A stretch of DNA of 64,000 nt from Bacteroidales bacterium. Lineage in GTDB: Bacteria; Bacteroidota; Bacteroidia; Bacteroidales; F082. The position numbers and the translations under genes are program-made. Each line of letters opens with the position of its first letter. The stretch's first letter is position 1. The stretch spans positions 55,603 to 119,602 of the forward strand of contig JAFTUF010000013.1 of assembly GCA_017466405.1 (NCBI GenBank), read 5' to 3'. Below the pieces are notes generated by a model. The model was not told the origin of the DNA, did not search any database, and saw only the letters and a list, made by a program, of their open reading frames with translations. This document shows, piece by piece, positions 55,960 through 63,887 of this stretch.

Positions 55960-58599
55960 ATGAAAAACATCACATTATTAATATTATTATTGGTTTCATC
56001 CTTTTTAGTAAAAGCGCAACAATCTTTGTCCAATAAAGACATAGTTGAATATGAAGGTCAGGTAAAACAGATGGTTAACTATCTGCAGGAAACACTTAAC
56101 TTCATTGGCGACCCTAATAACTCAGCCCAAGAGAAAGACATCATCTTCAAGGAGAGTTATTCTAAGATATTTAAAGACGATAAGGTGCAGGTTGAAGACG
56201 ACCTCGATGAAAATCGTTCAATATCTATAAATAAGGATATTCAGGCATATCTTAAAGATATTGACTTTTTTTTCCATAATGTGAAATTTTCTTTTGACGT
56301 TCAAAGTGTCACACCACAAATTAATGAACTCGGAAATACTTTCTTCAAAGTGGCGATGGTACGTTCGTTGTCGGGTCGAACCATAACAGGTGATACCGTG
56401 GTAAATACAAGAAATCGTTTTCTCGAGATAAATCTTGACGAATACAAGAAAGAACTTAAAATTGTAAGTTTCTATACTACAAGGCCTAACGCTAAAGAAG
56501 AACTTTATACATGGTGGAATTCAATGAGTAAACCATGGAAAGATTATTTAGGAAAAGAAATATTCGTCTTCGATAGCATAGAGATGAAAGACATAAACCT
56601 TATACTTGATGACGCTTTTACTGTTCTGACAAAACATAGTGTGATTCTGCAAGATACATTTATGATTGTAGATAACGACACCATGACAATGGATAGAATA
56701 GACGAACTCTATGGACATCGTCCCGACACCATATTGTATATTGACAAAACTGTTTCAAGAATGGTTAATGACACCATCGCTGCAGACTTATTTCCTATCT
56801 ACGAGTCTCTCCGAATAATGACCAAGATTACTGAAGTTGATGTAGCTGACAATATTACAATCACTGATCTCAATCCTTTGGCAGAACTTTCAGATTTACG
56901 TTCGCTAAATTGTTCCGGTACCAATGTATCGGATATAAACCCTATACGTAATCTCAATAAAATTAAGGAACTAGATATCAGCAATACTAAGATAACAGAC
57001 ATTTCTAATTTAAAATATGCGAATGTCGTTCAGATTTTTAAAGCCGATAATAATGACATAAAGGATATTTCTGTGGTGGCTTTTTTTAGAGATTTGAACA
57101 ATCTTTCTCTTCAAAACACAGATGTCTATGATGTCAAATCGTTGGAGAAATGTGTTAATATCAGAACATTGAACTTATCATCAACACAAGTCAATGATTT
57201 ATCTCCACTTAAAGATCTGCTTACTTTACACGACTTGGATATTTCTAATTCTTTTGTTAATGATTTGTCTCCCTTGCAAGGTTTAGTTAATCTTTATTTC
57301 TTAAATCTTGAAGGAACGCCGGTAACTGATTTATCGCCGCTTTCTAATTTAGACAGACTTAACGTTATTAATTTATCAAATACAAAAGTTGAAAGTCTTG
57401 CAGCATTGATTGATTTACCTCATCTGAATAAGATATATTGTGATAACACATTGATAACCAAAGAAGACGCTAATAGATATAAGGCAAATAAGCCTGACGT
57501 CTTGCTGATAAATGAAAGCAATGCATTAATAACTTGGTGGAATGAGCTGCCCTCGTTTTGGAAGACTCTTCTCAAAGATCAGGCGATGACAAGCATTAAT
57601 CCTACAAAAGAGGAACTTCATGCTATTATAAATATAAAAAGCTTGAAAGTCAGTTATTTCATTCAGGATGCAGAACCTATAAGCCGTCTTACAAACATAG
57701 AATCACTCGATTTGTCGGATTCTAAGATTGACGACTTGTCTCCTCTTTATGGCTTGCATAATCTTAGAACACTGAATGTCAGAAATACTGCCGTATCTGA
57801 TATTAGTCCATTGGCTAACAACAATAATCTTAGGGAACTCAATATTGAGAATACCAATATCAATTCTCTTACTCCTCTCCATGAATTGAAGAGCATCAGT
57901 AAGATATATGCTGATGGCACAAACATCACTACAGAAGAAGTCGTTGAGTTGAAGAAGATTCAACGACAAGTAAGTGTCATCTATCAAACAGATGAATTGA
58001 AATTGTGGTGGGGTAACCTTGACGACTCATGGCGCGACATCTTCAACTCACATATATTGTGTAACTCAAATCCTACATCCGAACAATTACAATCAATAAT
58101 TGATTTGGAGGAAATTGTTATCGAGCCTGAAAATGTTGTTTATACATTAGAGCCTATTACTCAAATGGCTTTCTTAAAAAAACTTATTGTCAACAACAAC
58201 CAGATACAGGATTTAAGTCCTTTGAATGATAAATATTTCCTCGAAGAGCTTTCTGTGAGCGGTAATCCTGTCGATAATATCTTGCCTCTTTCACAGCTTA
58301 CTTCATTGAAAAATTTGAACATAGAGAATACTCCTATAGGAGAACTGACACCAATAGAGTATCTCGAAAATATCAAGGTCCTTAACATAAGCGGAACTTC
58401 TGTAAGAAACTTAAAACCAATAGCTAGGTTCCATGCTTTGGAAGATCTGTCAATTGTTAATACTGGAATTAAAAATGTTGAAGTGCTACTAAACCTTGAT
58501 TCTCTGAAACACTTAAAGGCTTATAAAACAAAGATTAAAGGAAAAAGTATTGATCTGTTGAAAGAGAAACATCCCGACCTGAATGTGATTCACTATTAA
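55960..58599 (+). CDS. Secreted leucine-rich-repeat protein with three WW...WK modules
   Basis: 879 residues; signal peptide to LVKAQ (~residue 19). An N-terminal domain (~20-180) with NTF2-like strands precedes blocks of ~22-residue internalin-type LRRs, such as LRSLNCSGTNVSDINPI, IRTLNLSSTQVNDLSPL, LYFLNLEGTPVTDLSPL and LKNLNIENTPIGELTPI. Each LRR block is introduced by a conserved W-W-x7-W-K/R segment: YTWWNSMSKPWKDYL (~Trp185), ITWWNELPSFWKTLL (~Trp526) and KLWWGNLDDSWRDIF (~Trp683). It probably mediates protein-protein contacts in the periplasm or at the surface; no T9SS sorting domain is visible at the C-terminus (HPDLNVIHY). Confidence 0.75.
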   Translation: MKNITLLILLLVSSFLVKAQQSLSNKDIVEYEGQVKQMVNYLQETLNFIGDPNNSAQEKDIIFKESYSKIFKDDKVQVEDDLDENRSISINKDIQAYLKDIDFFFHNVKFSFDVQSVTPQINELGNTFFKVAMVRSLSGRTITGDTVVNTRNRFLEINLDEYKKELKIVSFYTTRPNAKEELYTWWNSMSKPWKDYLGKEIFVFDSIEMKDINLILDDAFTVLTKHSVILQDTFMIVDNDTMTMDRIDELYGHRPDTILYIDKTVSRMVNDTIAADLFPIYESLRIMTKITEVDVADNITITDLNPLAELSDLRSLNCSGTNVSDINPIRNLNKIKELDISNTKITDISNLKYANVVQIFKADNNDIKDISVVAFFRDLNNLSLQNTDVYDVKSLEKCVNIRTLNLSSTQVNDLSPLKDLLTLHDLDISNSFVNDLSPLQGLVNLYFLNLEGTPVTDLSPLSNLDRLNVINLSNTKVESLAALIDLPHLNKIYCDNTLITKEDANRYKANKPDVLLINESNALITWWNELPSFWKTLLKDQAMTSINPTKEELHAIINIKSLKVSYFIQDAEPISRLTNIESLDLSDSKIDDLSPLYGLHNLRTLNVRNTAVSDISPLANNNNLRELNIENTNINSLTPLHELKSISKIYADGTNITTEEVVELKKIQRQVSVIYQTDELKLWWGNLDDSWRDIFNSHILCNSNPTSEQLQSIIDLEEIVIEPENVVYTLEPITQMAFLKKLIVNNNQIQDLSPLNDKYFLEELSVSGNPVDNILPLSQLTSLKNLNIENTPIGELTPIEYLENIKVLNISGTSVRNLKPIARFHALEDLSIVNTGIKNVEVLLNLDSLKHLKAYKTKIKGKSIDLLKEKHPDLNVIHY

Positions 58600-58626
58600 A
58601 GCGACATCACATAATCAATAATAAAA

Positions 58627-58666
58627 TCGGCTCCTTGAACATCATTCTCATGACACAAGGAGCCGA
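58627..58666. terminator. Hairpin between convergent genes
   Basis: TCGGCTCCTTG (58627-58637) pairs perfectly with CAAGGAGCCGA (58656-58666). On the minus strand it is followed by TTTTATTATT, fitting termination of the PepSY-like gene; it probably also ends the LRR operon. Confidence 0.75.
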
Positions 58667-58696
58667 AATTGTTTATTCTAACAAGGTGTTAAGAAA

Positions 58697-59131
58697 TCAA
58701 TCGTCGTATGAAATAAGTTTTCCCTTGCTGTTAAATTCTATTTCCAAATTGTCGTTAAGTTCGACTTTGATGCGGTTAAACTCTCTCTCAACATCAGTGA
58801 TACACATTCCTTGATGATTCATCTCTACATAGTCAGTTATCTCTTTCAAGATGAAAGCTGTTGGAATACAATTGTTTTTGCTGCTTACATCTGTCCATTC
58901 GCCTTTAGCGTTGAAGTCGATTTCTGTTCCATTTTCAAAACGAATCTTGTACTCAGTGTCGGCAAATTCTCTGTCAGCAAAAACGTATGTGACTTTGTAA
59001 TCGCTGAAGTAAGTCTTGACAAATTCCTGAGCCTTAGCTGGAAGTTGTTCTAATTTCGTCATTCCATTCTGAGCGAAAACATTCGCTCCAAACAATAAGA
59101 TGATTGCTAATGCTAAAATGTTTTTTTTCAT
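58697..59131 (-). CDS. PepSY-like periplasmic protein
   Basis: 144 residues; signal peptide to NVFAQ (~residue 21). Two PepSY-like repeats follow: LPAKAQEFVKTYFSDYKVTY with IRFENGTEIDFNAKGEW, and AFILKEITDYVEMNHQGMCI with VELNDNLEIEFNSKGKL. The pattern of helix, strand, and then E-I-D/E-F-N-x-K-G-x matches the small PepSY-like proteins common in Bacteroidales. The function of the family is not established; inhibition or binding of envelope peptides is a frequent suggestion. Confidence 0.82.
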   Translation of the reverse strand: MKKNILALAIILLFGANVFAQNGMTKLEQLPAKAQEFVKTYFSDYKVTYVFADREFADTEYKIRFENGTEIDFNAKGEWTDVSSKNNCIPTAFILKEITDYVEMNHQGMCITDVEREFNRIKVELNDNLEIEFNSKGKLISYDD

Positions 59132-59212
59132 TGTTTTCAGATTTTAATTATTAATACATATATATAACTTTAAAAGTTCAAAAAAATTTTGTAGGCGATA
59201 AAGATAATACAA

Positions 59213-60133
59213 TTATTTTATCCAGATAATGTTATAATTTGATTTTTCCCAATAAATATTGGTATTATCAACATCGTTAGTAAATCCTAGAAGGAAGCCT
59301 CCACCTCCGGCACCACATTGTTTCACTTGAAAATAATCTTCTTTTAATGATTTATAGAAAAACTCTTTCACTTTATTTGGTATCGTATGTGCTAACAATT
59401 CTGTCTGCATCATTGAAAGCTTCGACAACTTTTCAAAGAAATTATCATCTCTCTTTTCGATAAGACAATCAATACATTCGTTGACTAATGGAACATATTC
59501 ATTATCGAATTTCTCACGATAGTCGTCATCATTTCTTAATTCCTTAAAACGCTCCACCAAAGGCCCGGTCGGACTTTTTATCTTTGTATCAATCAAGAAG
59601 ATGTGAATGTTTTCAGAAATGAAATCAGAATCTAAAATTGCGAAAGAAGACTGTTGTCCGTTGTCTTTTGTCTGTTGACTTAAAACAAAAGGTTTTCCAT
59701 AGTAACATTGCAGCGGATCGACGCCGGAGCTGCTTCCATGGAAATAAGACTCCATAGCAGCAAGGAAGCTCTTCAGTTTCATGGCATCTTTAATCTCTGT
59801 CAACTTATAACGGTCGTAGATGGCAGCCACCAAAGCACCGGAACTTCCCACTCCATAGCCAAGAGGAATGTCAGAGTCGAAGAACAATCCAGCGTTGAGT
59901 TCCATCTCGAATCTTTTTAAGTCTAAAATCCTAAACTTATCATTCTCATTAAGATAAGTAAAGAATTGAAAGAGATTTTTATTCGATTCTATCGCTTTTT
60001 CCGAAGGACGATGCATTATTGTGTTCCATTCGGCAGTAGTATTATAATAAGGTATAAGCAAGGCGCTGGCGCCATATATCATCGAATATTCGCCGAAAAG
60101 TATGACCTTGCCCTTGTATTTTCTCTTATCCAT
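59213..60133 (-). CDS. mvk: Mevalonate kinase with repeat-encoded insertion
   Basis: 306 residues from the ATG at 60133; a TTG at 60142 further inside mvaD is rejected. GHMP-kinase motifs are KVILFGEYSMIYGASALLIP, PLGYGVGSSGALVAAIYDRY (ATP loop) and CGAGGGGFLLGF at the C-terminus. It phosphorylates mevalonate. It overlaps mvaD by 8 nt. Between KPFV and FAILD an extra LSQQTKDNGQQSS stretch is the translation of a heptamer array (59652-59679). Confidence 0.85.
   Translation of the reverse strand: MDKRKYKGKVILFGEYSMIYGASALLIPYYNTTAEWNTIMHRPSEKAIESNKNLFQFFTYLNENDKFRILDLKRFEMELNAGLFFDSDIPLGYGVGSSGALVAAIYDRYKLTEIKDAMKLKSFLAAMESYFHGSSSGVDPLQCYYGKPFVLSQQTKDNGQQSSFAILDSDFISENIHIFLIDTKIKSPTGPLVERFKELRNDDDYREKFDNEYVPLVNECIDCLIEKRDDNFFEKLSKLSMMQTELLAHTIPNKVKEFFYKSLKEDYFQVKQCGAGGGGFLLGFTNDVDNTNIYWEKSNYNIIWIK
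59652..59679. repeat. Heptamer array, TGTTGTC family, 4 units, inside mvk
   Basis: TGTTGTC, CGTTGTC, TTTTGTC, TGTTGAC. Translated as LSQQTKDNGQQSS within mevalonate kinase. Confidence 0.9.
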
Positions 60134-61127
60134 TATTGACAATATCGTCTATAAATTTATTATTGAAACAATACTTCTTCAATACTTCTTCGATAAAGAC
60201 ATGAACTTTCTCGGAACATGAATCAGGGTAAAGAAGATGTACGTTAGGACCTGCGTCTAAGGTGTAACACACTGGGAGACAATTCTCTTCTCTGAATTTT
60301 ATTATTTCGTTTATAATATTTATCGTATTAGGTTCTTTTAGTGTATAAGAAGGTGTCGAACTTGCCATCAGATCGTGGAGCTGATTTGCTTCGTCTTCTG
60401 CAATTTTTATAAAACCTTCTAAATCACCTTGTTTGAGAATTGTTAATAAATCTTCGGTATTTTTTCTCGCTGAAGAATAACGCTGCTCTGCCATAGGATG
60501 ATTGTTCATCAGAGAATGTCCTGCTCTACTCGAGACGCTTTTTTCTTTTGAACTCACAATCAATATTGTGTCGTGATATGACTTAAAGACTGGATGTAAG
60601 ATATCACCAATTGGTATTGCATATTCGTCGGAACTATTTGACAATGATGGAGTCTCGCCCCATAATGTCATCAAAGGATAAACTGAACGCGCCGCACTAC
60701 CTGAAGCTAACCTTGAGAGATATGAGGCTTCTTGAAGATCCAATTCCTTACCTTTATATTTTATCTCCAACAGACAGAGTATCAATGCGCTCATAGAAGA
60801 AGCACTCGAGGCTATGCCTGAAGAATGTGGAAATGAATTATAACTTTCTATGTTGAGATGAAGACCTTTGAGGAATGAAAAATGCTCTGCGTTGTTTTGA
60901 AGATATTTCTGAATCTTCTCTTTAAACGCCTGATTCTCTTTTCCTTCAAAATAAAAGTTCATGCTTTGCTCATCAGCTTCTTCGTAACTCACCTTTGTCT
61001 CGGTAAAACAATTTGTCAGGGTGAAACTTATAGAAGGATTATTAGGAAGCTGATTACCATGCTTTCCCCAATATTTAACTATTGCAATATTTGAAGGACT
61101 TCTTCTTGTAATTAGTTTAGAGTTCAT
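60126..61127 (-). CDS. mvaD: Diphosphomevalonate decarboxylase
   Basis: 333 residues. NIAIVKYWGKHGNQLPNNPS is the family's N-terminal signature; SGIASSASSMSALILCL is the ATP-binding loop; YTLDAGPNVHLLY holds the catalytic Asp291. It converts diphosphomevalonate to isopentenyl diphosphate. The first seven residues (MNSKLIT) are encoded by a heptamer array (61114-61141), so translation may originally have begun elsewhere; no better start is visible. Confidence 0.9.
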   Translation of the reverse strand: MNSKLITRRSPSNIAIVKYWGKHGNQLPNNPSISFTLTNCFTETKVSYEEADEQSMNFYFEGKENQAFKEKIQKYLQNNAEHFSFLKGLHLNIESYNSFPHSSGIASSASSMSALILCLLEIKYKGKELDLQEASYLSRLASGSAARSVYPLMTLWGETPSLSNSSDEYAIPIGDILHPVFKSYHDTILIVSSKEKSVSSRAGHSLMNNHPMAEQRYSSARKNTEDLLTILKQGDLEGFIKIAEDEANQLHDLMASSTPSYTLKEPNTINIINEIIKFREENCLPVCYTLDAGPNVHLLYPDSCSEKVHVFIEEVLKKYCFNNKFIDDIVNNG

Positions 61128-61141
61128 AGTTTAGAGTTTAG
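61114..61141. repeat. Heptamer array, AGTTTAG family, 4 units
   Basis: AGTTTAG, AGTTCAT, AGTTTAG, AGTTTAG. It spans the mvaD start codon (minus strand). Confidence 0.85.
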
Positions 61142-61181
61142 AGTAGTTTAAAAGTTTAATGTTTAAAGTTTTTAAGTTTAT

Positions 61182-61213
61182 CTCAGTTTCTCAGATTTTC
61201 AGTTTCTCAGATT
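61182..61213. repeat. Octamer array, YTCAGWTT family, 4 units
   Basis: CTCAGTTT, CTCAGATT, TTCAGTTT, CTCAGATT. It ends two bases before the stop codon end of the GYDIA kinase gene (61215). Confidence 0.88.
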
Positions 61214-61214
61214 T

Positions 61215-62183
61215 TCATATTATAATGTCTTTATATTTGAATATCACGTTATTTCCTTTATTTTCAAAATACTTTTTCACTTTTGTCTCGTCCCAGTTTG
61301 TCGCTGCCAAGAAAAAGTCGCCGCCCCATGCACCAAGCGATTTCATCTCACCTTCAAAATCGGAGAAGTATTTCTTTATCTTATTCTGACCTAGACAAGT
61401 CGCCATCATATCTTCATGTATCTTTATGAAATAACAGAAGTCGCTGAGAGTCTGAATGTCAGGCAAGATTCTGCTTATCTCCGACACCGCCTCAATCTCT
61501 CTTTTATAATTCTTCTCTTTAGCGAGAAAAGCCTTCACCTCATTCGCAGAGCTCTGTTTATGACCTTGATAAACGAAATAGAGATTGTCTTTGAATGAAG
61601 GATTGAAGTTAGCAATTTCTATAATTCGGCTGTCGTCTGTTGACTGTTGGCTGTTGACAGTATAAAATATTGGTTCGTTAGATTTTGCGCAGGCGATGTC
61701 GTAGCCTGAGCCTTTGAAAGTCGAGTCGAGGAGAGAGTATGGATTTATCTCTGCCCATTCTGAGATGTTATTGATTAGTGTAGAGCTGCTGCCGAGTCCC
61801 CATTGCGGGTCGAAATCTAAGTGAGTAGAGAATCTAAGGTCGTGAGGAGCGTTGAAAACATTCTCATTCAGCGATCTGACTTTTGTTAAAATCTCCGAGA
61901 GACGTTCAGCTTTTTCTTTGTCGTCGGTCTTTATTATGCTGAAATCATTCTTACTTAATACGACTGAAAACCAAGGCTGTGAACTGTGAAATACGTCTGT
62001 TGTCTGTTGACCGTTGACCGTTGACTTCTTATATGCGTCCCAATAAATGAGGCTTTCGTTTTCTTCTAAGGTCTCAACATCAAGGCTTTGACCTAATTTC
62101 AGAGGAAGAGCCAAGGCTGTCGCGCCTTTCAAGACGAGATATTCGCCTGTCAACAGAAACTTGCCGTTAGATTTGAAATTCAT
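61215..62183 (-). CDS. GYDIA-type GHMP kinase (probable phosphomevalonate kinase)
   Basis: 322 residues. SNGKFLLTGEYLVLKGATAL is the GHMP N-terminal motif, WGLGSSSTLINNISEWA the ATP loop, and SGYDIACAKSNEPI (Asp162) the motif that names the GYDIA family of Bacteroidota. LGAWGGDFFLAAT replaces the usual G-x-G-x-G-G C-terminal loop. Its place between HMG-CoA reductase and mvaD makes it the natural candidate for the second mevalonate phosphorylation. Two heptamer arrays are translated inside it (STVNGQQTTD and TVNSQQSTDD). Confidence 0.82.
   Translation of the reverse strand: MNFKSNGKFLLTGEYLVLKGATALALPLKLGQSLDVETLEENESLIYWDAYKKSTVNGQQTTDVFHSSQPWFSVVLSKNDFSIIKTDDKEKAERLSEILTKVRSLNENVFNAPHDLRFSTHLDFDPQWGLGSSSTLINNISEWAEINPYSLLDSTFKGSGYDIACAKSNEPIFYTVNSQQSTDDSRIIEIANFNPSFKDNLYFVYQGHKQSSANEVKAFLAKEKNYKREIEAVSEISRILPDIQTLSDFCYFIKIHEDMMATCLGQNKIKKYFSDFEGEMKSLGAWGGDFFLAATNWDETKVKKYFENKGNNVIFKYKDIII
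61631..61658. repeat. Heptamer array, TGTTGAC family, 4 units, inside the GYDIA kinase gene
   Basis: TGTCGTC, TGTTGAC, TGTTGGC, TGTTGAC. Translated as TVNSQQSTDD. Confidence 0.88.
61998..62025. repeat. Heptamer array, TGTTGAC family, 4 units, inside the GYDIA kinase gene
   Basis: TGTTGTC, TGTTGAC, CGTTGAC, CGTTGAC. Translated as STVNGQQTTD. Confidence 0.92.
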
Positions 62184-62208
62184 AATTCACAGTGCATAAT
62201 TCATAATT
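62181..62208. repeat. Heptamer array, CATAATT family, 4 units
   Basis: CATAATT, CACAGTG, CATAATT, CATAATT. The first unit contains the kinase start codon (minus strand). This is the same unit family, inverted, as TGAATTA/TGCATTA at 11177. It runs into the inverted-repeat element that follows. Confidence 0.85.
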
Positions 62209-62216
62209 ACGAGACA

Positions 62217-62267
62217 CAGACGTGTCAATTACATATTGTTTATTTTTTGGTGTAATTGACGCGTCTC
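62217..62267. repeat. ~51-bp inverted-repeat element (GAGACG family), copy 4
   Basis: Left arm AGACGTGTCAATTACA (62218-62233), core TATTGTTTATTTTTTGG, right arm TGTAATTGACGCGTCTC (62251-62267). It is the near-exact reverse complement of copy 1 at 15009-15060. Its right end meets the stop codon of the HMG-CoA reductase gene. Confidence 0.9.
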
Positions 62268-63607
62268 TACCTTATTGTATTTAAATATTTTTCAACCTCA
62301 GAATACGATACCACCTTATCTTTAAAGTATTCTGCTGCTTTCACTTTCTCTTCTTCAACTGCGCCCAACTGATTTAAGATGTTAGCGAGGTGCATCTTCA
62401 TGTGACCTTGTTGTATTCCTTTTGTCGTCAACGACTTAACAGCTGCGTAGTTATTAGCGAGTCCCATCGTTGCTGCTATCATCATCAGTTCTTTTGCAGA
62501 AGGATTACCAAGAAGTTCCAACGATTTCTTTGCTAAAGGATGTAGCGAAGTCAAGCCGCCGACTGTACCGAGAGCGAGAGGTACTTCGAGAGTAAATCTA
62601 AACATATCGTCGTGAATGTCAACGTAAGAGAGACTCTGGTAAGAACCGTTTCTCGCAGCGTAGGCATGACCTGCAGCCTCAGTAGCTCTGAAGTCGTTAC
62701 CCGTGGCAATCACCACAGCATCGATGCCATTATAGATACCTTTGTTGTGAGTCGTTGCGCGATATACATCAATATGAGCTATATCGACAGCCTTCTTAAA
62801 TTTCTCTGCAAAAGACCTTCCATCGAGACATTCATCAACGCCATTAAGTTCTGAGACAGGACATTCCACCCATACCTTAGCGACACATTCAGGAGTGTAA
62901 TTCGACAAGATACACATCACAATCTCGACATGACGCTCATCTTCGTTCAGATTATTTTGTCTAGAGAAAAAGTCCTGAAGAGTCTGGCCGAAGCTTTCCA
63001 ATATTGAGTTTATGAAATTGGCACCCATCGAGTCGCAGGTGTTGAAAGTGACGAGGAACTGATAATAATCTGGAATCTTATCTGTGAAGTCGATGAGTTC
63101 TATATCCAATATTCCGCCGCCGCGTTTTCTCATCTTCTCCGTTATCGAGGATGTCTTCTGAATGAATTCCTCTTTTATCTCTGGTAATAAGTCGTTGAGA
63201 ATCTTCTTGTCGCCTTTCCAGCAGAAATGAACCTGACCTACTTTTTTCACATCTACAATCTCTGCGTGGAAACCGCCTCTCTCGCCCCAGAATTTTGCTG
63301 CCGCCGACGCTGCTGCCACAACAGAGCTCTCTTCGATAACCATAGGAACGACATACGACTTATCGTTGATTATCACATTAGGGGAGACCCCGTAAGGAAT
63401 ATGGAAATTTGAAATGGTGTTCTCGCTGAACTCGTCAAACTGTTTTTGCTTCTCGTGGTCCTGATACCAGAAACTCTTCAACAAAGAAATAAACTCGCTT
63501 GGGTTATCAATATATTCGGAAACGACTTTCAACTTGTCTTCTTTCAACAACTTTGAAAATCCTTTTTTTATCAAGTCTCTTTTCCTGATACGCCTAACTT
63601 CTTCCAT
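62267..63607 (-). CDS. mvaA: Class II hydroxymethylglutaryl-CoA reductase
   Basis: 446 residues. IPYGVSPNVIIND, VPMVIEESSVVAAASAAAKF, YQFLVTFNTCDSMGANFINS (cofactor/Asn region), AVVIATGNDFRATEAAGHAY (catalytic Lys replaced by the family's class II pattern around T-G-N-D-x-R) and LGTVGGLTSLHP are class II motifs. It reduces HMG-CoA to mevalonate (or works in reverse). It heads the mevalonate block on the minus strand. HMG-CoA synthase and IPP isomerase are not in the window. Confidence 0.92.
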   Translation of the reverse strand: MEEVRRIRKRDLIKKGFSKLLKEDKLKVVSEYIDNPSEFISLLKSFWYQDHEKQKQFDEFSENTISNFHIPYGVSPNVIINDKSYVVPMVIEESSVVAAASAAAKFWGERGGFHAEIVDVKKVGQVHFCWKGDKKILNDLLPEIKEEFIQKTSSITEKMRKRGGGILDIELIDFTDKIPDYYQFLVTFNTCDSMGANFINSILESFGQTLQDFFSRQNNLNEDERHVEIVMCILSNYTPECVAKVWVECPVSELNGVDECLDGRSFAEKFKKAVDIAHIDVYRATTHNKGIYNGIDAVVIATGNDFRATEAAGHAYAARNGSYQSLSYVDIHDDMFRFTLEVPLALGTVGGLTSLHPLAKKSLELLGNPSAKELMMIAATMGLANNYAAVKSLTTKGIQQGHMKMHLANILNQLGAVEEEKVKAAEYFKDKVVSYSEVEKYLNTIR

Positions 63608-63631
63608 AATCTTTCAATACATTTCGCCTTG

Positions 63632-63639
63632 CAAAAATA
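63632..63639 (-). promoter_or_regulatory. Probable -7 box for the mevalonate block
   Basis: The minus strand reads TATTTTTG, an exact TAnnTTTG, 24 bp upstream of the HMG-CoA reductase start. Confidence 0.5.
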
Positions 63640-63755
63640 ATAAAAAATAAAAGACCTTATATTTAAAGATGTGACCTTATCGTATTTTTATGAATAGTCT
63701 CATAAATCGTCTTATTTTTTAGGACTTACAATAATATATCTACCGAATATTTTCT

Positions 63756-63763
63756 TACTTTTG
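63756..63763 (+). promoter_or_regulatory. Probable -7 box for the last gene
   Basis: TACTTTTG followed by CA matches TAnnTTTG. It precedes the structured leader and the ATG at 63888. Confidence 0.5.
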
Positions 63764-63768
63764 CACGA

Positions 63769-63887
63769 AATTAATAACAACCTGGCGATTGCCTTAAAAA
63801 GAGGTTCCGACAATCGCTGTTATTGATGTAATCTCACGAACCTCACTTAAATCTATTGAAGAAATTTTTATACTTAATAATTCTATC
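63769..63887 (+). promoter_or_regulatory. Leader RNA with interleaved stems (candidate pseudoknot)
   Basis: Two perfect 7-bp pairings cross each other: GCGATTG (63785-63791) with CAATCGC (63811-63817), and GAGGTTC (63801-63807) with GAACCTC (63838-63844). This is the topology of an H-type pseudoknot, lying just after the predicted transcription start and before an ATG. It is GC-richer than the surrounding gap. No known riboswitch class was recognised. Confidence 0.5.

Noticed and set aside
59213-62183. GHMP kinases as galactokinase or homoserine kinase
   Set aside because: Motifs and linkage to HMG-CoA reductase and diphosphomevalonate decarboxylase fit the mevalonate pathway.
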